This document shows positions 24,700 to 32,371 of a stretch of DNA of 64,000 nucleotides, piece after piece. The position numbers were made by a program, and so were the translations under genes. The notes under the pieces were generated by a model that was given only the letters and a program-made list of their open reading frames with translations, did not search any database and was not told the origin of the DNA. Every line of letters starts with the position of its first letter. Position 1 is the stretch's first letter. The DNA comes from Streptomyces sp. NRRL B-1140 (lineage in GTDB: Bacteria > Actinomycetota > Actinomycetes > Streptomycetales > Streptomycetaceae). Location: assembly GCF_001280065.1 (NCBI RefSeq), contig NZ_LGEA01000089.1, positions 98,860-162,859 of the forward strand, written 5' to 3'.

Positions 24700-24793
24700 G
24701 GGCCTGTCGTCCGGATCAGCCCGCAGACGCGGGGCCTCACCGGTACTGACAAGAACCGCCGACATCCTGCGACCTGATCCGAACGACAGGCCC
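24700..24793. mobile_element. MITE-like element, about 94 bp, with 20-bp terminal inverted repeats
   Basis: GGGCCTGTCGTCCGGATCAG on the left is repeated as its inverted copy at the right end (24774-24793) with 19 of 20 bases equal. The 54 bases inside code for nothing. The right repeat reaches the glutamate decarboxylase stop codon. Size and structure fit a miniature inverted-repeat transposable element moved by an IS elsewhere. A large terminator-like hairpin shared by two convergent genes is the alternative, and the element could also serve as one. Confidence 0.5.
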
Positions 24794-26199
24794 TAGTGGT
24801 GGAAGCTCGTCGCCGCGCCCTTGTCCTCGGTCAGCGGGCGCGGCTGCCGGCGCAGGTCCGGCAGGAGCCGCTCCAGGTCCTGCGCGAGCAGGTCGGCGAG
24901 GTCGGCGGAGAAGCCGTTGCGGCACACCACCCGCAGCACGGACAGGTCCTGACGGTTCGCCGGGAAGGTGTACGCGGGCACCAGCCAGCCGTGCTCGCGC
25001 AGCCGCCGGGAGACGTCGAAGACGTCGTACGCCGTCACGTCCGGGGCGGTCGTGAAGGCGAACACCGGTAGTTCGTCGCCCCGGGTCAGCAGCCGGAAGT
25101 CGCCGAGCGCCTCGACCCGCCCGGCCAGGCCCGTGGCCACGTCCCGCGCGGCCTGCTGGACGGCCCGGTAGCCGTCCCGGCCGAGCCGCAGGAACGTGTA
25201 GTACTGCGCGACGACCTGCGCGCCCGGGCGGGAGAAGTTCAGCGCGAACGTGGGCATGTCGCCGCCCAGGTAGTTCACCCGGAACACCAGTTCCTCCGGC
25301 AGCGCCTCCGCGTCCCGCCACAGCGCCCAGCCGACACCCGGGTAGACGAGGCCGTACTTGTGCCCCGAGGTGTTGATCGACGCCACCCTCGGCAGCCGGA
25401 AGTCCCACACGAGGTCCTCGTCGAGGAACGGCGCGACCATGGCCCCGGACGCCCCGTCCACATGCACCGGGACGTCCAGTCCGGTCCGTTCCCGCAGCGC
25501 GTCCAGCGCCGCGCACAGGTCCGCGATCGGCTCGTAGGACCCGTCGAAGGTGGAGCCGAGGATGCCGACCACGCCGATGGTGTTCTCGTCGCACAGCTCG
25601 GCCGCGGCCTGCGGGTCCAGGTGGAACCGCTCGCCCTCCATGGGCACCAGCCGGGCCTCCACCTCCCAGAAGTTGCAGAACTTCTCCCAGCAGACCTGCA
25701 CGTTGACGCCCATGACGAGGTTGGGCCGGGCACCGGGGTAGCGGTCGGCGTTGCGCTTCGCCCAGCGTCGCTTCAGCGCCATCCCGGCGAGCATGCACGC
25801 CTCGCTCGACCCGGTCGTCGAACACCCCACGGCGGTGGACGGGTCGGGCGCGTTCCACAGGTCCGCGAGCATCGCCACACAGCGCCGCTCCAGCTCGGCG
25901 GTGCGCGGATACTCGTCCTTGTCGATCATGTTCTTGTCCCGGCACTCCGCCATCAGCAGCCCGGCCTCGGGTTCCATCCACGTGGTGACAAAAGTGGCGA
26001 GGTTCAGCCGGGCGTTGCCGTCGAGCATCAGCTCGTCGCGCACGAGCTGGTGGGCGGTCGCCGGTGCGATGGGCTGGTCCGGGAGCCGGTGGGTGGGCGG
26101 GGCCTCGGCCATGTCGCCGAGCGGGTTGGCGGGGCCGTAGAAGGGGTTGACGGACAGGCGGCTCTCGGCGGCTCGGCGGGGGCCTTCATGGAGCGGCAT
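24793..26199 (-). CDS. gadB: Glutamate decarboxylase
   Basis: 468 residues, PLP enzyme converting glutamate to GABA and CO2 and consuming a proton. The PLP lysine is K281 in TSGHKYG (K276 in E. coli GadB); HVDGA (246-250) holds the PLP-contacting Asp. The protein ends in ...FHH, comparable to the C-terminal His of E. coli GadB that closes the active site at neutral pH. The ClC gene lies 48 bases upstream on the same strand, so they form an operon. A GadC antiporter is not present in the window. Confidence 0.92.
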   Translation of the reverse strand: MPLHEGPRRAAESRLSVNPFYGPANPLGDMAEAPPTHRLPDQPIAPATAHQLVRDELMLDGNARLNLATFVTTWMEPEAGLLMAECRDKNMIDKDEYPRTAELERRCVAMLADLWNAPDPSTAVGCSTTGSSEACMLAGMALKRRWAKRNADRYPGARPNLVMGVNVQVCWEKFCNFWEVEARLVPMEGERFHLDPQAAAELCDENTIGVVGILGSTFDGSYEPIADLCAALDALRERTGLDVPVHVDGASGAMVAPFLDEDLVWDFRLPRVASINTSGHKYGLVYPGVGWALWRDAEALPEELVFRVNYLGGDMPTFALNFSRPGAQVVAQYYTFLRLGRDGYRAVQQAARDVATGLAGRVEALGDFRLLTRGDELPVFAFTTAPDVTAYDVFDVSRRLREHGWLVPAYTFPANRQDLSVLRVVCRNGFSADLADLLAQDLERLLPDLRRQPRPLTEDKGAATSFHH

Positions 26200-26247
26200 G
26201 GGTGCCTCCAGGGGTGGGTTCTCACGGGGTGATCGGGGAAGGGAGCT

Positions 26248-27540
26248 TCAGCGCACCGACGTGCCGTCCTTGCGCAGCTGCATCTGCGGCCGGCCCGTGA
26301 CCAGCAGCCAGGCCGGCAGCGAGGCGATGCAGAGCAGGGCGATGATCCCCGGCTCGGCGACCAGCACCGCGGCGACGAACAGGCTGATCCAGCCCTGCCG
26401 CGTGATCGCCAGCAGCACCCCGAGCACACCGGCGGACACCCCCACCGAGGGATGCACTCCGGACACCAGGGCGTGCGCGCACAGGCCGAGGGCGGTGCCG
26501 ACGAACACGGCGGGGAAGATCCGCCCGCCGCGAAAACCGCAGGACGCGGCGACGACCAGCGCGGCCAGCTTCACCACGGTCATGACGGCGAACTCCCCGG
26601 CCGACCAGCCGTCCGGGTCGTGCGCCAGTGTGACGATCTCGTCGAGCCCCTTGAACAGCGTCAGATGGCCGCCGAGCGCCGCGAGGGCGCCGAGCACGAG
26701 CCCGCCGGCGGGGAGCATCAGCATCGGGTGCCCCAGCCGCCGGAACGCCGCGTGGACGTAGGGGAAGGCCCGCACGGCGCACAGGGCGAGCAGCGCGCCC
26801 ACCGCGGCCACCACGACCGCCGCCAGCAGGTCGGACCAGCCCGCCCGGCCGAAGGACGGCAGGTTCAGGGCGAAGCTCGGGTGGTCGAGGAGGGTGATGG
26901 TCAGGGAACCGGCGGCCGCGGCGGTCAGCGGCGCGAAGAGGTTGTCCCACAGAGCGCCGCGTGACTCCTGGCGGGCCAGCAGCTCGGAGATCGCCAGGGC
27001 GGCCGCCACCGGCGTGCCGAACAGGGCGCCGATGGTCGCCGCCTCCGCCAGCGCCGGCCAGATCCGGCCCGGTGCCCGGGGGACGAACCGGCCGCCCAGC
27101 CACGCCGCGAGGCCCACGTTCACGGTGATGACCGGGTTCTCGGGGCCGAGGCTGGGCCCGCCGGCCAGCATCAGCGCGGTCACCAGCACCAGTCCCGGCA
27201 GGACGAGCGGCGGCAGCACGGGGGCGTCCAGTCCGACGGTCGCCGGATCCGGGCCGGCGTGCCCCGGCACCTTCCACACCACCAGCCCCACCGCGACGCC
27301 GGTCGCGAAGAGCACCGCGAACATCCACGCCACGGAGTACCGGCCCACCCCGAGCGCGTCGGGCACGGTCTCCCACAGCACGTCCTGCAGCTGCTCGGCG
27401 GCGACCTCCACCCCCACCAGGATCAGGCTGGAGATCACGCCCACGACGACGGCGGGCAGGATCGACGGCAGCAGGGCACGGGCGGGCGTCGACGGACGGA
27501 CGGAGGGTGCCTGGTCTTCGGAGTCCTGGACCACGGGCAC
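26248..27540 (-). CDS. ClC family chloride channel or H+/Cl- exchanger
   Basis: 430 residues with 10 or more membrane segments. The gate motif is GPENP with E134 at the place of the E. coli gating Glu (GREGP), and GFRGGRIFP corresponds to the GxFxP selectivity segment. GPDPAT replaces GSGIP. It lies upstream of gadB in one operon: in E. coli a ClC protein balances charge during acid resistance driven by glutamate decarboxylation, and GadB is chloride-activated. GTG start; divergent from tipA with 114 bases between. Confidence 0.87.
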   Translation of the reverse strand: MPVVQDSEDQAPSVRPSTPARALLPSILPAVVVGVISSLILVGVEVAAEQLQDVLWETVPDALGVGRYSVAWMFAVLFATGVAVGLVVWKVPGHAGPDPATVGLDAPVLPPLVLPGLVLVTALMLAGGPSLGPENPVITVNVGLAAWLGGRFVPRAPGRIWPALAEAATIGALFGTPVAAALAISELLARQESRGALWDNLFAPLTAAAAGSLTITLLDHPSFALNLPSFGRAGWSDLLAAVVVAAVGALLALCAVRAFPYVHAAFRRLGHPMLMLPAGGLVLGALAALGGHLTLFKGLDEIVTLAHDPDGWSAGEFAVMTVVKLAALVVAASCGFRGGRIFPAVFVGTALGLCAHALVSGVHPSVGVSAGVLGVLLAITRQGWISLFVAAVLVAEPGIIALLCIASLPAWLLVTGRPQMQLRKDGTSVR

Positions 27541-27587
27541 ACGATAAACGGATCAAACGTTACAAACGGGATAAGAGGGCAACACGC

Positions 27588-27618
27588 TTGCACCTCACGT
27601 GGCGTGAGGCCCGACCGT
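27588..27618 (+). promoter_or_regulatory. tipA promoter with MerR-type operator
   Basis: -35 TTGCAC (27588-27593), then 19 bases, then GACCGT (27613-27618). The palindrome CCTCACG-TGG-CGTGAGG (27593-27609) fills the spacer. The long spacer with a centred palindrome is the MerR architecture in which the activator twists DNA to make the promoter usable. It closely resembles the known S. lividans tipA promoter. Confidence 0.85.
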
Positions 27619-27654
27619 GGACCCGGAAGAAGACGGAAGAAGGAGGGCGCGGAA

Positions 27655-28416
27655 GTGAGCTACTCCGTGGGACAGGTCGCGGGCTTCGCCGGCGTCACGG
27701 TGCGCACGCTGCACCACTACGACGACATCGGTCTGCTCGTCCCGAGCGAACGCAGCCACGCGGGGCACCGGCGCTACAGCGACGCCGACCTCGACCGGCT
27801 GCAGCAGATCCTGTTCTACCGGGAGCTCGGCTTCCCGCTCGAGGAGGTCGCCGCCCTGCTCGACGACCCGGAGGCGGACCCGCGCGCACACCTGCGCCGG
27901 CAGCACGAGCTGCTGACCGCCCGGATCGAGAAACTGAGCAAGATGGCGGCTGCCGTGGAGCAGGCCATGGAGGCACGCACGATGGGACTCAACCTCACGC
28001 CCGAGGAGAAGTTCGAGGTCTTCGGGGACAACGACCCGGAGCAGTACGCCGAAGAGGTGGAAGCGCGCTGGGGCGACACCGACGAGTACGCCGACTCGCA
28101 GCGCCGCACCGCGAGCTACACCAAGGAGGACTGGAAGCGCATCCAGGCCGAGGCCGCCGACTGGGGCGAGCGATACGGCGCCCTGATGTCGGCGGACGAG
28201 CCGCCCACCGGCGAGGCGGCCATGGCCCTGGCGGAGGAGCACCGGCAGCACATCTGCACGTGGTTCTACGAGTGCTCCTACGAGATCCACCGCTGCCTCG
28301 GCGACATGTACGTCTCCGACGAGCGGTTCAAGGCGTTCTACGACGCGCTGCGCCCGGGCCTCGCCGAGCATCTGAGGGACGCGATCGTCGCGAACGCGGC
28401 GCGCCACGCCTCCTGA
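27655..28416 (+). CDS. tipA: Thiopeptide-responsive MerR regulator TipA (TipAL, with internal TipAS start)
   Basis: 253 residues, the same length as S. lividans TipAL. Residues 1-70 are the MerR winged helix (VGQVAGFAGVTVRTLHHYDDIGLL), about 75-109 a coiled coil, and 110-253 the TipAS drug-binding domain. C207 and C214 (FYECSYEIHRC) fall at the exact positions that react with thiostrepton-type antibiotics. The internal ATG at 27982 (M110), with GGAG about 9 bases upstream, would give TipAS alone, as in S. lividans. GTG start at 27655 after AGGAGGG. Binding a thiopeptide activates its own promoter. Confidence 0.95.
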   Translation: MSYSVGQVAGFAGVTVRTLHHYDDIGLLVPSERSHAGHRRYSDADLDRLQQILFYRELGFPLEEVAALLDDPEADPRAHLRRQHELLTARIEKLSKMAAAVEQAMEARTMGLNLTPEEKFEVFGDNDPEQYAEEVEARWGDTDEYADSQRRTASYTKEDWKRIQAEAADWGERYGALMSADEPPTGEAAMALAEEHRQHICTWFYECSYEIHRCLGDMYVSDERFKAFYDALRPGLAEHLRDAIVANAARHAS

Positions 28417-28423
28417 TCCCCGG

Positions 28424-28446
28424 CCCGGGAGTGCCTCACTCCCGGG
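28424..28446. terminator. Bidirectional terminator between tipA and the YbjQ gene
   Basis: cccgggagtg / cactcccggg, perfect 10-bp stem and 3-base loop, 8 bases after the tipA stop. It overlaps the stop codon of the opposing YbjQ gene. It can serve both convergent transcripts. Confidence 0.75.
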
Positions 28447-28801
28447 TCAGGACCACCGCCGTGCCGTACGCGCACACCTCGGTACCCACGTCCGCCGCCT
28501 CCGTCACATCGAAGCGGAAGGCCAGGACGCCGTTGGCGCCACGCGTGCGTGCCTGCTCGACCAGCCGCTCCATCGCCTGGTTGCGGGTCTGCACCAGCGT
28601 CTTGGTGAGCCCGCGCAGCTCGCCGCCGACGAGGGACTTCAGCCCGGCGCCGATCTGGCTCCCCACGTGCCGGGACCGCACGGTCAGGCCGAAGACCTCG
28701 CCGATCACCTCCCGCACGTGGTAGCCGGGTACGTCGTTCGTCGTGACGACGAGAACCTCGGGCTCCGGGCCCTGTCCGCCGCCGTAGTCATCGATGCCCA
28801 T
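28436..28801 (-). CDS. YbjQ/UPF0145 family protein
   Basis: 121 residues. The family core is VLVVTTNDVPGYHVREVIGEVFGLTVRSRHVG, then a long helix with TRNQAMERLVEQARTRGANGVLAFRFDVTE. Members form small pentameric rings; no enzyme activity is established. The start MGIDDYGGG is chosen by family similarity. Convergent with tipA and divergent from dedA. Confidence 0.88.
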   Translation of the reverse strand: MGIDDYGGGQGPEPEVLVVTTNDVPGYHVREVIGEVFGLTVRSRHVGSQIGAGLKSLVGGELRGLTKTLVQTRNQAMERLVEQARTRGANGVLAFRFDVTEAADVGTEVCAYGTAVVLTRE

Positions 28802-28936
28802 GGTGCACAGCTTTGACCGGGGGAGCGCACAGTGCATCCTGAGTACGCCCATGGAACCTGGGCCATGACGGCTGCGTTGATACGTTGAGGCAGCCAGCCC
28901 CCGCCCGTACCCCACTGCAGCAGGAGCCACATCCCC

Positions 28937-29875
28937 GTGACCACGCTTGCGCTCGGCCCCGAGTGGCTCAGCCCGGACTACCTGATCTCGACGTTCAGCC
29001 TGCCCGGCATCCTGCTCATCGTCTTCGCGGAGTCCGGTCTCTTCGCGTTCCTGCCCGGCGACTCCCTGCTCTTCACGGCGGGGCTCTTCGTGGCCGAGGG
29101 GACCTACATCAGCCAGCCGCTGTGGCTGGTCTGCACGCTGATCGTGCTCGCCGCCGTCCTCGGCGACCAAGTGGGCTACATGATCGGCAAGTTCCTGGGC
29201 CCGAAGCTCTTCAACCGTCCGAACTCCAAGCTCTTCAAGCAGGAGAACCTGGACAAGGCCCACGAGTTCATGGAGAAGCACGGCCCCAAGGCGATCGTCC
29301 TGGCCCGCTTCGTCCCCATCGTGCGCACCTTCGCCCCCATCGTGGCCGGCGCCGGCCGCATGAAGTACCGCACGTTCCTCACGTACAACGTCATCGGCGG
29401 CATCGCCTGGGGCACCGGCGTCACCCTCGCGGGCTACTGGCTCGGCCAGATCGGCTTCATCAAGAAGAACGTCGAGGCGATCCTCGTCCTGATCGTCCTG
29501 CTCTCCGTCGTCCCGATCATCATCGAGTACCTGCGCGACCGCTCGAAGAAGAAGCGCGCCGCGGCCGAGGCCCCCGAGCAGCAGCGGCAGCAGCAGCCCC
29601 CCGCCATGGACGACGCGACGACCCAGCTGCGCCGCATCACCCCCGACGACCAGCCGCCCCACCAGCAGCCGCAGCAGCAGCCCTACGGCAACCAGAACGG
29701 CTACAACGACCAGCAGTACTACAACCAGTACCCGCAGAGCCCGGGCTACGGCCGGCAGCAGCCGCAGCAGCAGCCCTACGGCACCCAGCAGCAGCCGCAG
29801 CAGCCGCAGCAGCCCTGGGGCACACCGCAACAGCCGTATGGCACCCAGCAGGGGCCTTACAGCAACGGCTACTGA
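28937..29875 (+). CDS. DedA family membrane protein with Gln/Pro/Tyr-rich tail
   Basis: 312 residues. Residues 1-205 are the DedA (SNARE-associated/VTT) domain, with ESGLFAFLPGDSLLF, the FMEKHGPKAIVLARFVPIVRTFAPIVAGAGRM reentrant region including conserved acidic and Arg residues, and 4-5 membrane segments. DedA proteins move polyprenyl or other lipids across membranes. From residue about 210 the protein has a cytoplasmic tail of basic residues, then QQPQQQPYGTQQ-like repeats to the end, not usual in the family. GTG start. Confidence 0.9.
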   Translation: MTTLALGPEWLSPDYLISTFSLPGILLIVFAESGLFAFLPGDSLLFTAGLFVAEGTYISQPLWLVCTLIVLAAVLGDQVGYMIGKFLGPKLFNRPNSKLFKQENLDKAHEFMEKHGPKAIVLARFVPIVRTFAPIVAGAGRMKYRTFLTYNVIGGIAWGTGVTLAGYWLGQIGFIKKNVEAILVLIVLLSVVPIIIEYLRDRSKKKRAAAEAPEQQRQQQPPAMDDATTQLRRITPDDQPPHQQPQQQPYGNQNGYNDQQYYNQYPQSPGYGRQQPQQQPYGTQQQPQQPQQPWGTPQQPYGTQQGPYSNGY

Positions 29876-29975
29876 GCCCCGGCCTTCCCACGGGGGCGCG
29901 GGGAACTGCGCGAACAGCCCCACGAGCCCGCGGCCGCCAACCGACCCACCGCCCTGACGCCGTAGGCACTCGGCG

Positions 29976-31673
29976 CTAGAAGCCCCTGGTGCGCTTGGCG
30001 GCCCGCCGCTTCTCCGCGGAACCGATCCTCAGGAACATCCGCGAGATCTCCGACCCGAGGTTCACCCCGATGGCGATGGCCATGGCGAGCGCCACCGCCT
30101 TCGACAGCGACACCAGCCCCTCGTCCACCTCGTTCTGCGCGATCGCCAGCAGCCCGAAGTACGTCGCGGAACCCGGCAGCAGGGGCCCGATCGCCGCCGT
30201 CGTGTAGGGCAGGGCGGAGGCGAACTGGTACCGGGACAGCAACTGCCCGAACAGCCCCACGAGCCCGGCCGCCGCCGCCGTGGACGCCACCGGCGAGATG
30301 TCGCCCACGTAGTGCATGGCGCCGTAGACGACCCACGCCACCCCGCCGTTCAGCGTCACCCACATCACGGTGGAACGATCCTGCTGGAGCAGCACCGCGA
30401 ACGCCAGTGACAGCAGCATCGACGCCCCGATCATCATCACCGGGTCGTCGGAGGCACCGAGCGCCTGGTCGGGGTTGAGCCGCGCGCCCAGCTGCACACC
30501 GAAGTACAGCACCAGCAGCACACCGGCGACGATGCCGACGAAGAAGTACATGACCTCCAGCAGCCGCGCGGACGCGGTGATGTAGAAGCCCGTCAGGCCG
30601 TCCTGCACACCCGCCACCAGCGCCCGCCCCGGCAGCAGCGCGAACAGACCACCGGTGATGACCGCGGAGGCCTTCACGTCCACGTGGCCGATCGTCAGTG
30701 CGACCCCGATCGCGGCCGGCGGCATCGCGGCCACCGTGAACTGGTAGAACTCCGGCAGCCCGCGCCCCGCGCACAGCCACGCCAGCCGGTCACCGAGCAT
30801 CGCGCCCAGCGCCGCCGCGACGAACACGATCAGGTCACCGCCCACGAGCACGGAGGCCGCACCGGCCAGCAACCCGCTCGCCCCGGTCAGCGCCCAGCCG
30901 GGATACGGATGCCGGTTACGGCGGATCTCCGCCAGCCGCCGGTAGGCCTCCTCCAGGGAGACCGCCGTCTCGTCGTCACTGAGGTCGTCCACCAGCTGGT
31001 ACACGGCCGCCAGCCGCGTGTAGTCCGTGCCCCGGCGGCGCACGGTCCGCGAGGCCGTGACCGGGTCGTCGACCAGGGACGGCTGGTACGAGATCGCCAG
31101 CAGCGTGAAGGTGACGTTGGGCTCGCAGCGGTCCAGCCCGTACGACCGGCAGACGGCGAACATCGCCGCCTCCACGTCCTCGGCGCCCTCACCGCCCGCC
31201 AGCAGCAACTCGCCGATACGCAGCGTCAGGTCGAGCACACGGGGCACCGCGGGCCCGCTGTCATCGGTGCCGCGCTGGGTCGGCTCCGGCGCCGGCCGCT
31301 CCGCCACCGGCATGCGCAGCATCGTGCGCATCCGGTCCTGCCAGGGCACGTCCTTGGTCAGGCTGACCACGGGAATCCCGCTCGGCGGAGTGAAGGCCGA
31401 CGGCGCGTGCTTCGAGCTGTACGTGCTCGGCGGGGTGAAAGCCGACCCCTCCTGCTCCGCCGACGGCGCGGCCTGGACGTCCAGCCCGTGCGGCACGGCG
31501 AACTCGGACGTCGTGTCGGAGTCCGCACCGGCCGGTCTGTGCAGCGCCAGCCCCTCGGGGATCGCGAACTCCGACGTCGTCGACATGTCCCCGTCGACAC
31601 CGGTCCCGGCCGGAGGGACGAACGCACTCCTCGCCTCGTCCGACCTCGGTTTGCGGTCCTCCGCTTCCGTCAC
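29976..31673 (-). CDS. Threonine/serine exporter, ThrE family
   Basis: About 565 residues. From residue about 155 the ThrE domain begins: a cytosolic DUF1212 part (VLDLTLRIGELLLAGGEGAEDVEAAM) followed by about 10 membrane segments. ThrE in Corynebacterium exports threonine and serine with the proton gradient. The N-terminal 150 residues are unusual: TTSEFAIPEGL and TTSEFAVPHGL, and the SAFTPPS motif twice (with a diverged SAFVPPAG), form degenerate repeats. The GTG at 31673 is preferred because AGGGAG lies 9 bases before it; a GTG at 31697 is possible. Confidence 0.88.
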   Translation of the reverse strand: MTEAEDRKPRSDEARSAFVPPAGTGVDGDMSTTSEFAIPEGLALHRPAGADSDTTSEFAVPHGLDVQAAPSAEQEGSAFTPPSTYSSKHAPSAFTPPSGIPVVSLTKDVPWQDRMRTMLRMPVAERPAPEPTQRGTDDSGPAVPRVLDLTLRIGELLLAGGEGAEDVEAAMFAVCRSYGLDRCEPNVTFTLLAISYQPSLVDDPVTASRTVRRRGTDYTRLAAVYQLVDDLSDDETAVSLEEAYRRLAEIRRNRHPYPGWALTGASGLLAGAASVLVGGDLIVFVAAALGAMLGDRLAWLCAGRGLPEFYQFTVAAMPPAAIGVALTIGHVDVKASAVITGGLFALLPGRALVAGVQDGLTGFYITASARLLEVMYFFVGIVAGVLLVLYFGVQLGARLNPDQALGASDDPVMMIGASMLLSLAFAVLLQQDRSTVMWVTLNGGVAWVVYGAMHYVGDISPVASTAAAAGLVGLFGQLLSRYQFASALPYTTAAIGPLLPGSATYFGLLAIAQNEVDEGLVSLSKAVALAMAIAIGVNLGSEISRMFLRIGSAEKRRAAKRTRGF

Positions 31674-31745
31674 TGCCTGGCGCTCCCTGTACGACACGTC
31701 AGCCTCGTACCCCCCACAGCCTCAGTATGCGCACAGACGGACGAA

Positions 31746-31773
31746 CGGGCCGCACACGCAGGCGTGCGGCCCG
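31746..31773 (-). terminator. Terminator of ppa
   Basis: cgggccgcac / gtgcggcccg, perfect 10-bp arms with an 8-base loop, 22 bases beyond the ppa stop codon on the minus strand and just before the ThrE gene. Confidence 0.7.
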
Positions 31774-31794
31774 TGAGCATCAGGAACAGGCAGG

Positions 31795-32286
31795 TCAGTG
31801 ACCGCCCTGGTCCTTGAAACGCTTGTAGGACCGCTCGATCTCGGCCTCGGCGTCCGTGCGGCCCACCCAGTCGGCACCCTCGACCGACTTGCCCGGCTCC
31901 AGGTCCTTGTAGACCTCGAAGAAGTGCTGGATCTCCAGGCGGTCGAACTCGGACACGTGGTGGATGTCCCGCAGGTGCTCCACGCGCGGGTCCGTCGACG
32001 GCACGCACAGCAGCTTGTCGTCGCCGCCGGCCTCGTCCGTCATGCGGAACATGCCGATCGCCCGGCAGCGGATCAGACAGCCCGGGAACGTCGGCTCGTC
32101 GAGGATGACCAGCGCGTCCAGCGGGTCGCCGTCCTCGCCGAGGGTGTTCTCGACGAAGCCGTAGTCGGTCGGGTAGGCGGTCGAGGTGAAGAGTCGCCGG
32201 TCCAGGCGGATACGACCGGTCTCGTGGTCCACCTCGTACTTGTTGCGCGAACCCTTCGGAATCTCGATCGTGACGTCGAACTCCAC
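31795..32286 (-). CDS. ppa: Inorganic pyrophosphatase, family I
   Basis: 163 residues; hydrolyses diphosphate and so pulls biosynthetic reactions forward. Signature: [17 protein letters not shown], and the metal-binding DGDPLDALV. The GTG at 32286 (VEFDVTIE) is preferred since GGAGGAG lies 6 bases before it; a longer form starting at 32310 would place that ribosome site inside the coding region. Divergent from the D,D-carboxypeptidase gene. Confidence 0.95.
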   Translation of the reverse strand: MEFDVTIEIPKGSRNKYEVDHETGRIRLDRRLFTSTAYPTDYGFVENTLGEDGDPLDALVILDEPTFPGCLIRCRAIGMFRMTDEAGGDDKLLCVPSTDPRVEHLRDIHHVSEFDRLEIQHFFEVYKDLEPGKSVEGADWVGRTDAEAEIERSYKRFKDQGGH

Positions 32287-32371
32287 CGGTGGCTCCTCCA
32301 TGATCAACACATAGTTCTGGTGGTTAAGTGTCCCTCACGCAGGTGTGTGATCGCGAAAGGGGCTGGTGGTC

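Noticed and set aside
24700..24793. Full insertion sequence
   Set aside because: Only 94 bases, with no transposase frame; at most a MITE.
29590..29875. Short repeated CAGCAGCC-type units resembling an array
   Set aside because: They code for the Gln/Pro tail of DedA, have no constant repeat or unique spacers, and so are not CRISPR.
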